NCBI GenBank assembly: GCA_046757205.1
Contig: JBHHXR010000062.1
Span: forward strand, 1 to 15,416
Source: JBHHXR01 sp046757205
Lineage (GTDB): Bacteria > Pseudomonadota > Alphaproteobacteria > Rhodobacterales > Rhodobacteraceae
Length of the DNA: 15,416 nucleotides
Reading direction: 5' to 3'
Shown here: piece by piece, positions 6,878-13,498 of the stretch
Layout of the letters: each line of letters begins with the position of its first letter
Position numbering within the stretch: the first letter of the stretch is position 1
The notes under the pieces: model-generated
Told to the model about the DNA's origin: nothing
The model's database searches: none
Seen by the model: the letters and a program-made list of their open reading frames with translations, nothing else
Program-made: the position numbers and the translations under genes

Positions 6878-8266
6878 ATGACCAAGATGCTTCGATGCAT
6901 GTCGCCGATTGATGGGTCGGTTTTCGCCGAGCGCCCGGTGATGGAACCGGACGCAGCCGCTATTGCCGTAAGCACCGCCCGGGCGTTGCAGGCGGCGTGG
7001 CGCGCCCGGCCGCTGGCCGAGCGGGTCGCGCTGGTTCGCGCCGGCGTGGCGCGGCTCGGCGAGATGAACGACGAGGTGGTGCCGGAGCTTGCCCGCATGA
7101 TGGGCCGCCCGGTGCGCTACGGCGGCGAGTTTCGCGGCGTCGACGAGCGCGCCTCCTACATGGCAGATATCGCCGAGCGCGCGCTGGCGCCGATAATCGT
7201 CGAGGAATCGGACGCTTTCGAGCGGCGCATCGAGATGGAACCGCACGGCGTGGTCTTCGTCGTCGCGCCGTGGAACTACCCCTACATGACGGCGATCAAC
7301 TCCGTCGCGCCGGCGCTTATCGCCGGCAACGCGGTGGCGCTGAAACACGCCACGCAGACTTTGCTGGTCGGCGAGCGCATGGTGCGCGCCTTCGAGGAAG
7401 CGGGCCTGCCGGAGGGCCTGTTCGTCAATCTCTTCCTCGATCACCAGACCACCGAAGACCTGATATCTTCGGGCAGCTTCGATTTCATCAACTTCACCGG
7501 CTCGGTGAACGGCGGCCGCACCATGGAGCGCGCGGCGGCCGGCACCTTCACCGGCCTTGGCCTCGAGCTTGGCGGCAAGGACCCGGGCTACGTGATGGAC
7601 GACGCCGATCTCGACGCCGCCGTCGACACGCTGATTGACGGCGCCATGTTCAACTCCGGCCAGTGCTGCTGCGGTATCGAGCGCATCTACGTCGCCGAGC
7701 CGCTGTTCGACGCCTTCGTCGAGAAGGCCGTCGCCGTGGTTTCCGGCTACCGCCTCGGCGATCCGCTGGACCCGGAAACCACGCTCGGGCCGATGGCCAA
7801 CCGCCGTTTCGCCGACCTGGTGCGCGCCCAGACCGCCGAGGCCATCGCGGCGGGCGCCAGGGCGCACGTCGACCCGGCGCTCTTCCCGCAGGACGACGGC
7901 GGCACCTACCTGATGCCGCAGATCCTGACCGACGTGACCCACGACATGCGGGTCATGCGCGAGGAGAGCTTCGGACCGGTGGTCGGCATCATGGCGGTGC
8001 GGGACGACGACGAGGCGGTGGCCCTGATGAATGACAGCGAGTTCGGCCTGACCGCCTCGCTGTGGACCAACGACCCTGAACGCGCGGCGGCGCTGGGCGC
8101 GAGGATCGAAACCGGCACCGTTTTCATGAACCGCGCCGATTACCTCGACCCGGGCCTGTGCTGGACCGGCTGCAAGAGCACCGGGCGCGGCGGCGCGCTT
8201 TCCGAAATCGGCTTTCGCAACCTGACGCGGCCGAAATCGTACCACCTGAAGAAAGTCACCAAATGA
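6878..8266 (+). CDS. NAD(P)-dependent aldehyde dehydrogenase
   Basis: The 462-residue protein belongs to the aldehyde dehydrogenase superfamily and oxidises an aldehyde to the carboxylate with NAD(P)+. Catalytic elements are present: PWNYP with Asn133, FTGS (206-209) of the cofactor fold, LELGGK with general base Glu230, GQCCC with nucleophile Cys264, and ESFGPV (363-368). The nucleophile lies inside a Cys-Cys-Cys run (263-265). The usual KPS cofactor motif reads KHAT (156-159), a small deviation. Its stop overlaps the next gene by 4 bases (ATGA), so the pair is translationally coupled. In context it would oxidise the aldehyde made by the downstream alcohol dehydrogenase, perhaps while still gamma-glutamylated. 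Superfamily is certain; substrate is inference. Confidence 0.93.
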   Translation: MTKMLRCMSPIDGSVFAERPVMEPDAAAIAVSTARALQAAWRARPLAERVALVRAGVARLGEMNDEVVPELARMMGRPVRYGGEFRGVDERASYMADIAERALAPIIVEESDAFERRIEMEPHGVVFVVAPWNYPYMTAINSVAPALIAGNAVALKHATQTLLVGERMVRAFEEAGLPEGLFVNLFLDHQTTEDLISSGSFDFINFTGSVNGGRTMERAAAGTFTGLGLELGGKDPGYVMDDADLDAAVDTLIDGAMFNSGQCCCGIERIYVAEPLFDAFVEKAVAVVSGYRLGDPLDPETTLGPMANRRFADLVRAQTAEAIAAGARAHVDPALFPQDDGGTYLMPQILTDVTHDMRVMREESFGPVVGIMAVRDDDEAVALMNDSEFGLTASLWTNDPERAAALGARIETGTVFMNRADYLDPGLCWTGCKSTGRGGALSEIGFRNLTRPKSYHLKKVTK

Positions 8267-9408
8267 ACCTAACTGGCAACTGGTCCTACCCGAACTCGAT
8301 CCGTTTTGGCGCCGGGCGCATCAAGGAACTGCCCGACGCCTGTGGCGCGGCCGGAATGTCGCGCCCGCTGCTGGTCACCGATCGCGGCCTCGCCAATCTG
8401 CCGATCACGCAGAATGCGCTCGACATTCTCGACGCAGCCGGGCTCGGCCGGGCGATGTTTTCCGAAGTCGACCCGAACCCCAGCGACCGCAACCTCGACG
8501 CCGGTATCGAGGCGTTCAGGGAGGGCGGCCACGACGGCGTCATCGCCTTTGGCGGCGGCTCGGGCCTCGATCTCGGCAAGATCGTCGCCTTCATGGCCGG
8601 TCAGACCCGTCCGGTGTGGGATTTCGAGGATGTCGGCGACTGGTGGACCCGCGCCGACGCCGACGCCATCGCGCCCATCGTGGCGGTGCCGACGACCGCC
8701 GGCACCGGGTCGGAGGTCGGCCGGGCAGGGGTCATCACCAATTCCGAAACCCATGTGAAGAAGATCATCTTCCACCCCAAGGTGCTGCCGCAGGTGGTGA
8801 TCTGCGACCCCGAACTGACCTTCGGCATGCCAAAAGTCATCACCGCCGGTACCGGCATGGACGCCTTCGCCCATTCGCTGGAGGCCTTCTCGTCACCCTT
8901 CTACCACCCGATGAGCCAGGGCATCGCGCTGGAGGGCATGCGGCTGGTCAAGGACTACCTGCCGCGCGCCTTTGCCGACGGTTTCGACATCGAGGCCCGC
9001 GCCCACATGATGAGCGCCGCCGCCATGGGTGCGGTGGCCTTCCAGAAGGGTCTCGGGGCGGTGCATTCGCTGTCGCATCCGGTCGGCGCGCTTTACAACA
9101 CGCATCACGGCATGACCAACGCCGTGGTCATCCCGCCGGTGCTGCGCTTCAACCGCCCGGCGATCGAGGACCGGATTGCAAGTGCTGCGGCTTATCTTGG
9201 AATATCAGGTGGTTTTGACGGGTTCTTCGACTACGTTCTCGAACTCCGCGCCATGCTCGACGTGCCCGACAAGCTGTCGGGCCTGGGCGTCGGTACCGAC
9301 AGGATAGAGGAGATGGCGGCGATGGCGATCGAGGACCCGAGTTGCGGCGGCAACCCGGTCGAACTGACGGTCGAGAACCTGACCGTCCTCTATCGGCAGT
9401 GCATCTGA
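8263..9408 (+). CDS. Iron-containing alcohol dehydrogenase
   Basis: The 381-residue protein is a group III (iron-type) alcohol dehydrogenase, interconverting an alcohol and its aldehyde with NAD(P). Motifs are GGGSGLDLGK (97-106) for the dinucleotide, TTAGTGSE (144-151), and the metal ligands Asp200, His204, His268 and His282, with spacing like that of E. coli FucO. His272 in the same block is also conserved. The ATG at 8263 overlaps the aldehyde dehydrogenase stop (ATGA), and the mature domain starts at once, so an upstream in-frame ATG at 8158 is rejected. It is the last gene of the rightward operon, followed by terminator-like structures. With the preceding aldehyde dehydrogenase it makes a two-step alcohol-to-acid module. 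Confidence 0.93.
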   Translation: MNLTGNWSYPNSIRFGAGRIKELPDACGAAGMSRPLLVTDRGLANLPITQNALDILDAAGLGRAMFSEVDPNPSDRNLDAGIEAFREGGHDGVIAFGGGSGLDLGKIVAFMAGQTRPVWDFEDVGDWWTRADADAIAPIVAVPTTAGTGSEVGRAGVITNSETHVKKIIFHPKVLPQVVICDPELTFGMPKVITAGTGMDAFAHSLEAFSSPFYHPMSQGIALEGMRLVKDYLPRAFADGFDIEARAHMMSAAAMGAVAFQKGLGAVHSLSHPVGALYNTHHGMTNAVVIPPVLRFNRPAIEDRIASAAAYLGISGGFDGFFDYVLELRAMLDVPDKLSGLGVGTDRIEEMAAMAIEDPSCGGNPVELTVENLTVLYRQCI

Positions 9409-9423
9409 CCGCGGCGGGCTTCA

Positions 9424-9439
9424 GGGCATGATGCCCTTT
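9424..9439 (+). terminator. Short terminator-like hairpin after the alcohol dehydrogenase
   Basis: GGGCA (9424-9428) and TGCCC (9432-9436) form a short stem with a 3-base loop followed by TTT, 16 bases after the stop codon. The stem and T-run are both short, so termination would be partial; the larger stem-loop at 9484-9515 probably does more. Confidence 0.4.
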
Positions 9440-9483
9440 CCGCGATTCGCCCCGCCCCGCCGTCCGGCCCGGGGCGCAGCCCC

Positions 9484-9515
9484 GGATCGCGCCGGCCCCG
9501 GGGCAGGCGCGATCC
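9484..9515. terminator. Large stem-loop between convergent operons, probable bidirectional terminator
   Basis: GGATCGCGCC (9484-9493) and GGCGCGATCC (9506-9515) are a perfect 10-bp inverted repeat. The 12-base loop is itself nearly self-complementary (GGCCCC / GGGGC). A separate stem CCGGGGC / GCCCCGG (9469-9485) with a 3-base loop overlaps its left edge, so alternative folds exist. It lies midway between the convergent alcohol dehydrogenase and sensor-kinase genes. T-tracts are poor on both sides (TTGTCCGTT to the right). Confidence 0.6.
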
Positions 9516-9557
9516 TTGTCCGTTCGGGCAGCGGTTTCCATCAAGAGTCATCCCGCT

Positions 9558-10913
9558 TCAGTTTGCCGGCGGGCTGACCGGCCAGCGGACGCGGACCACC
9601 AGCCCGCCCGGATCGGCGTTTTCCAGTTCCAGCGCACATCCGTGACTGGCGGCGAGGTCGCGGGCGATCGCCAGCCCCAGGCCGTGGCCGGGCTTGTCGG
9701 CGTCGATGCGTTCGCCGCGCTCCAGGATGGCTTCCAGCTTGTCGGCCGGCACGCCGGGGCCGTCATCCTCGATCACCAGTTCGACGGTCTCGCCGTCGAC
9801 GACGCGCGCGCGCGCGCGAACCCGCGAGGTCGCGAACTTGCGGGCATTGTCAAGCAGGTTGCCCAGGAGTTCCGACAGATCGTGTTCGTCGAACGGGGCG
9901 GTCAATTCGGGTGGAACCTGCACCTGCCAGTCAAGCGCGCCGCCGCCCGGCAGTTTCTTCATTGCGTCGACCATGCGCGTCACCACCTCGGCGAGGCCGC
10001 TGCGGGTCCTCTCGGCCATGCCGGTGCGGGTGCGCGCCAGCTCGCGCTCGACGAAATTCCGCATCGCGGTGATCTGCTCTTCGATCTGGCCGGCGATCCG
10101 CGCGTTTCCCGCGTCTCTCGTTTCCTTGGCCAGCGCGCGCATGACCGTCAGCGGTGTCTTCAGACCGTGCGCGAGGTCGCCGGCGCGCTGCCGTGCCTTG
10201 CCGAGCGAAGCCTGCTGGTCGTCGAGCAACGAGTTTACCTCCTCGACGAGGGGCAGGACTTCACTGGGAAACTCCGCCGGCAGACGGCGCGAAGGTTCCG
10301 CCTTAACGCTCTGGATTTGCGTCCTTATCCTCTCCAATGGCCGAAGCCCGATGCGGACCTGCAACCAGGCGGCCGTGATCAGCGCCACGGCAAGCAGGCC
10401 GAGCCAGGTCGCGATATTGCTTCGGAACCGCTGAGCGGCAAGCGTCACGTCCTCCAGATCGGAAGCAACCGTCAAGACCACCGATTCGGGCGCTTGCTGT
10501 CCGCCGACCAGGATGCGCCAGCTCACCGCCAGCAGGCGCGATCCGTCCGAGTGCGTAATCTTGGCGCTGACCGGCTTGCCGGCCGTGGCCGGCCTGTCGA
10601 CGGATATCTTCTGATCCCACAGCGACCGTGACAGGACGGCACTGCCCTCCTCCGGCTCGACTTGCCAGTAAAGCCCGCTGAAAGGCTGACCGAAGCGCGG
10701 GTCGGGCATCGGTGTCACGTCGATCGTGCCGTCCGCACCGTGGGTCAGATGCGCTGTCAGTTCCGTCAGCTGCACCTCAAGTTCGGAGCGGATTCTTTCT
10801 TCAAAGAACGCTTCGAACAGGAATGCGATGGCGGCGCCGGTTGCGGCGATGGCGATGGCGGTGGACAGGCTGGCGGCGATCAACAGCCTGACGCTGAGCG
10901 AGGACCGCTTCAT
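9558..10913 (-). CDS. Sensor histidine kinase, PhoQ/QseC-like
   Basis: The 451-residue inner-membrane protein has a first transmembrane helix at about 8-34, a periplasmic sensor domain at about 38-165 (with PDPRFGQPFSGLYWQV), a second helix at about 167-187 and a linker. The kinase core has the phospho-acceptor His249 in DLAHGLKTPL, the N box NLLDNARKF (352-360), DDGPGVP (383-389) and GHGLGLAIA (409-417). These place it with PhoQ-like kinases that phosphorylate OmpR-family regulators. It overlaps the response-regulator gene by 4 bases and has GGAG at 10918-10921, so the two form a co-translated pair. The signal is unknown. The upstream exported PepSY protein is a candidate periplasmic partner. 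Confidence 0.93.
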   Translation of the reverse strand: MKRSSLSVRLLIAASLSTAIAIAATGAAIAFLFEAFFEERIRSELEVQLTELTAHLTHGADGTIDVTPMPDPRFGQPFSGLYWQVEPEEGSAVLSRSLWDQKISVDRPATAGKPVSAKITHSDGSRLLAVSWRILVGGQQAPESVVLTVASDLEDVTLAAQRFRSNIATWLGLLAVALITAAWLQVRIGLRPLERIRTQIQSVKAEPSRRLPAEFPSEVLPLVEEVNSLLDDQQASLGKARQRAGDLAHGLKTPLTVMRALAKETRDAGNARIAGQIEEQITAMRNFVERELARTRTGMAERTRSGLAEVVTRMVDAMKKLPGGGALDWQVQVPPELTAPFDEHDLSELLGNLLDNARKFATSRVRARARVVDGETVELVIEDDGPGVPADKLEAILERGERIDADKPGHGLGLAIARDLAASHGCALELENADPGGLVVRVRWPVSPPAN

Positions 10914-11575
10914 TCGGCTCCGGCGTCTATCACGTAACCGAATCCCCGCCGCGTCTGGATCAGGTCGGTTTTCAGTTTGCGCCGCAGCCGTCCGACCGTA
11001 ACCTCGACGGCATTGCTGTTGGGTTCCTGATCCTGGAAATAGATGTTGCTCGCCAGTTCCTCCTGCGAGATTACCTTCCCGGCGTGATGGACGAGATAAT
11101 TAAGCAGCCGGTATTCGAGCGGCGTAAGATTGACCGGCATCCCGTTTTCCGAAACCTTCATCTGGCGCAGGTCCATGGTCAGCGCACCGAATGTCAGGAC
11201 CGATTTCGACATGCCGGTCGATCGCCGCACCAGCGCCCGAAGCCGCGCCAGCAGTTCCTCCATCTGGAACGGCTTCACCAGGTAATCGTCGGCACCGGCG
11301 TCAATGCCCTGCACGCGCTCCGGCCAGCTCCCCTTGGCGGTCAGCAGCAGCACCGGCATCCGGTTGTCCTCGTTGCGCCAGTTGCGCAGCACGCTCAGCC
11401 CGTCGAGCTTGGGCAGGCCGATGTCCAGGATAGCCGCGGCGTAGGATTCGGTACTGCCGAGAAACCATCCTTCCTCGCCATCGGCGGCGCGTTCCGGCAC
11501 GTAGCCGGATGCGGCGAGCGCGCTGCTGATAAGCCCGGCAATCTTCGGTTCGTCTTCGACGATCAATACGCGCAT
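10910..11575 (-). CDS. OmpR/PhoP-family response regulator
   Basis: The 221-residue protein has an N-terminal receiver domain (acidic cluster EDE at 7-9, phospho-acceptor Asp51, switch Thr79, Lys101 in KPF) and a C-terminal winged-helix DNA-binding domain at about 125-218, ending RRGFGYVID. This is the full OmpR/PhoP layout and normal length. Its ATG directly follows the PepSY stop with no gap, and its end overlaps the sensor kinase start by 4 bases, so all are one transcript. OmpR-family dimers bind direct repeats with about one helical turn between half sites. Such a repeat (TGTCAG-N5-TGTCAG, 13908-13924) lies upstream of the first gene of this module, which suggests autogenous control. Function class is sure; targets are inferred. 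Confidence 0.94.
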   Translation of the reverse strand: MRVLIVEDEPKIAGLISSALAASGYVPERAADGEEGWFLGSTESYAAAILDIGLPKLDGLSVLRNWRNEDNRMPVLLLTAKGSWPERVQGIDAGADDYLVKPFQMEELLARLRALVRRSTGMSKSVLTFGALTMDLRQMKVSENGMPVNLTPLEYRLLNYLVHHAGKVISQEELASNIYFQDQEPNSNAVEVTVGRLRRKLKTDLIQTRRGFGYVIDAGAE

Positions 11576-12082
11576 TCAGCAATCCGAGATTTTCGTTATC
11601 CGCCCGGTCGCGGCTTCCACGTGTACCGCGATCAGCGATCCCTTGCCGGAAATCATTCGCAACTGATACGCCGGTTCGGAGCGGGAATCCTTGAACCTTA
11701 CCTCGACGAATCGCCCGCCAAGCTTCTTGATCACCGACTTGAACACTTCCCGCAGGGGCAGCGCGCGGCCCTGGTCGACGGCTGCCTGCGCCTTGCGGTA
11801 GTCACGCTCCGGCATCGTGGCGCTGTCGTCTCCCGAGTGGTGGTATCCGCAGGTGTCGGGTTCTCTCCGGCCGCCGCCGCCATCGTCTCCGCCGCCGCCA
11901 CCGCCACCGCCGCCGCCCGGGCCGGATGGGCCGCTGGAATCGGAATCCTTGCTGTCGGCAATGGCTTCGCTGACGGTCAGTACCGACGGCGCCACATAGG
12001 CCGCCACCGCGCCAAGGCCAAGCCGAAGCAATGCGCCGCGCCGCGTAAGGTCATTGTGTTCCGGTTTTCGCCCTTCGGTCAT
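11576..12082 (-). CDS. Tat-exported PepSY domain protein with polyglycine linker
   Basis: The 168-residue protein starts with a twin-arginine-type signal (LTRRGALLRLGLGAVAAY, 12-29; likely processing near 42). A low-complexity linker at about 50-71 includes ten consecutive glycines (56-65), DD and four more glycines. A short CGYHHSGDD segment (78-86) follows, and the PepSY-like domain spans 96-166 (YRKAQAAVDQG, LREVFKSVIKKLGG, AVHVEAATGRITKI). PepSY domains are extracytoplasmic and are thought to modulate peptidases or signalling partners. Two cysteines (78 and the C-terminal 168) could form a disulfide. The gene overlaps the HPr-kinase/PqqD gene by 4 bases and abuts the response regulator. 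Its signal region resembles that of the small Gly-rich protein encoded upstream. A role as periplasmic input to the sensor kinase is inference. Confidence 0.82.
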   Translation of the reverse strand: MTEGRKPEHNDLTRRGALLRLGLGAVAAYVAPSVLTVSEAIADSKDSDSSGPSGPGGGGGGGGGGDDGGGGRREPDTCGYHHSGDDSATMPERDYRKAQAAVDQGRALPLREVFKSVIKKLGGRFVEVRFKDSRSEPAYQLRMISGKGSLIAVHVEAATGRITKISDC

Positions 12083-13368
12083 TCCAACTGGCCCTCTACG
12101 GTTTCCAGGGGGCGGGTGGAAGCTGCTGTAATCAAGCCGTTTCCCACGAACATCTCAAGCAATTTCGTGATGTCGTCGTCGATCCTCTGGCGCGGCGTGT
12201 CCGGAAAGGCATGGCAGAACATGTCGACGATATCGGCCAATGGCGCCGGTTCCTCGAGAAGCTTCCAGACGGCAAGCGACATTTCGTTCAACCGGTGGAT
12301 GGCGTAGCGGTTGTTGTCGGCAAGGAAATGCGCATCATCGACGGTGTATTCCACCGTGTCGGCCGAACGGACGTAAAGCGCCTTGCTGTCGAAGCGTTCC
12401 CTTACCTCGGGCAGAACCGGCACCTCGCCGTCCTCGGCAAAGTCCGCGACCGGGAGCCGCGCCGCCGAAATCTCCCGCGGCCAGGCGGAAAATGCCTTGC
12501 ACAAAGCCTCCGCCGCATCCTCGGCCCGCGAATATTTCAGCGTTTTGATTTCCACCGAGGAGGCAAGAAAATGCAACGCCTGAAGGATGCGCCCCGGGTT
12601 GACCGAGCGCGAGAAATTCTGCCGTATCGCGGCGCTCAGCACCTCTGCCTTGTCAGCCGGTAGAAGCGATGCTTCCGACGTCGCATCCCGCTCCAGCAGC
12701 ACTATCGCGCCGAAAGGCAGGCGGGTTCCGCGTGGCGCGAGACCGCCCGCCCCGGGCTTCAGATAGGCGTACCGGGTGTTCGCCGCCGCGATGTTGTCCT
12801 GCGTGATACGCTTCATGGCGTCGCTGAGATCATCGGGCAGCGGCAGTCGCAACCGTGCTGCGACACCGCCGGCGATACCCAGCGGCAGGCCGCCTGCATC
12901 CACCTCTATTGGCAGGAAATCGTCGGTGAAGACACGCATGCCGCGCGCCGACAGGCAGGCGGTCAGCGTGCTCTTGCCGACGCGTTTGGTGTTCGGGAAG
13001 AGCACCAGCCGGCCGGCAAACTCGACTGCCGCGCCGTGCACGCACAAGAGGCCGGGCCGGTCGCGCAGGGTCGCCCAGGCAAGCTCGACGATCAGCGCGC
13101 AGACCGTGTCCACCGGATCGCGATAGACCAGCGGCCTTTCCATGAACGGTGATGACAGCATGGCGCCGCCGGCGGTTTCGCCAACGCTGATGAGCGGGTC
13201 GGCCGGCGCATCGGCCTCGGCGATCTCGTGAAACGGCCAAAACGGAAGTATGTCCGGTAGAAGGGCCAGCGCGTCGCGGCACCCGGTGAACATGACCGGC
13301 GCAACGACATCGTCGAACTTTATAAGAACATTCCTGCCCATCTTCCAATTGCGCCCCGTAACATGCAC
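12079..13368 (-). CDS. HPr-kinase-like domain fused to a PqqD-like peptide-binding domain
   Basis: The 429-residue cytoplasmic protein has two recognisable parts. Residues about 100-300 align with HPr kinase/phosphorylase: CVHGAAVEFAG (109-119) matches its MHG-x-x-V-D-x-x-G block, followed by a P-loop region ending RVGKST (129-134) and FTDDFLPIE (147-155). Residues about 333-415 look like PqqD (RSADTVEYTVDDAHFLAD, LNEMSLAVWKLLE, DIVDMFCHAF), a small winged-helix fold that binds leader peptides of RiPP precursors. HprK-like kinases in some lasso-peptide clusters phosphorylate the precursor, so a peptide kinase with its own recognition domain is plausible. The first P-loop glycine is Asn126 here, so activity is open. 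GTG (13366-13368) gives the longest frame; an ATG at 13339-13341 is an alternative. The protein is translationally coupled to the PepSY gene. Confidence 0.8.
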   Translation of the reverse strand: MHVTGRNWKMGRNVLIKFDDVVAPVMFTGCRDALALLPDILPFWPFHEIAEADAPADPLISVGETAGGAMLSSPFMERPLVYRDPVDTVCALIVELAWATLRDRPGLLCVHGAAVEFAGRLVLFPNTKRVGKSTLTACLSARGMRVFTDDFLPIEVDAGGLPLGIAGGVAARLRLPLPDDLSDAMKRITQDNIAAANTRYAYLKPGAGGLAPRGTRLPFGAIVLLERDATSEASLLPADKAEVLSAAIRQNFSRSVNPGRILQALHFLASSVEIKTLKYSRAEDAAEALCKAFSAWPREISAARLPVADFAEDGEVPVLPEVRERFDSKALYVRSADTVEYTVDDAHFLADNNRYAIHRLNEMSLAVWKLLEEPAPLADIVDMFCHAFPDTPRQRIDDDITKLLEMFVGNGLITAASTRPLETVEGQLE

Positions 13369-13379
13369 CTCGCGTGCAT
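13363..13379. promoter_or_regulatory. Inverted repeat over the kinase-fusion start region
   Basis: ATGCAC (13363-13368) and GTGCAT (13374-13379) are a perfect 6-bp inverted repeat with a 5-base spacer. It covers the GTG start of the HprK-PqqD gene. It could be an operator or an RNA hairpin hiding that start. If the ATG at 13341 is the true start, the repeat lies in the leader instead. Confidence 0.35.
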
Positions 13380-13438
13380 ACTCTCAGATTACCGTTTACT
13401 CTGCCAGACCCTGCAATTCGGTCCGGTTCAACACCAGA

Positions 13439-13467
13439 CGCCCCCGCCCGCTCGCCGGACGGGGGCG
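13439..13467 (-). terminator. Hairpin between the Gly-rich protein gene and the HprK-PqqD gene, partial terminator
   Basis: CGCCCCCG (13439-13446) pairs with CGGGGGCG (13460-13467). After one mismatch the stem continues with CCG/CGG, closing a 5-base loop. It lies 32 bases after the Gly-rich gene stop on the - strand, in the 130-base gap before the kinase fusion. The T content after it is low, so partial termination or a 3' stabiliser, giving more small protein than enzyme, is the likely effect. Confidence 0.55.
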
Positions 13468-13498
13468 CCTGCCTACCCGCTGATGCTACCGTGGGGGC

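Noticed and set aside
5359..7098. Long open frame of about 580 codons on the - strand opposite the ligase gene
   Set aside because: It is antisense to a well-conserved glutamine-synthetase-family gene; the translation is His/Arg/Gly-rich with no domain, as expected for the reverse strand of high-GC coding DNA.
6422..8245. Long open frame of about 607 codons on the - strand opposite the ligase and aldehyde dehydrogenase genes
   Set aside because: Same reason: antisense shadow with biased composition, no ribosome site or recognisable domain, overlapping two certain genes.
8158..8262. Upstream start for the iron alcohol dehydrogenase
   Set aside because: It would overlap the aldehyde dehydrogenase by over 100 bases and add an Arg-rich tail; the ATG at 8263 in the ATGA overlap is the normal coupled start.
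11888..11917. CRISPR-like or satellite repeat
   Set aside because: The repetition is an in-frame glycine-codon tract inside a coding gene, without spacers.
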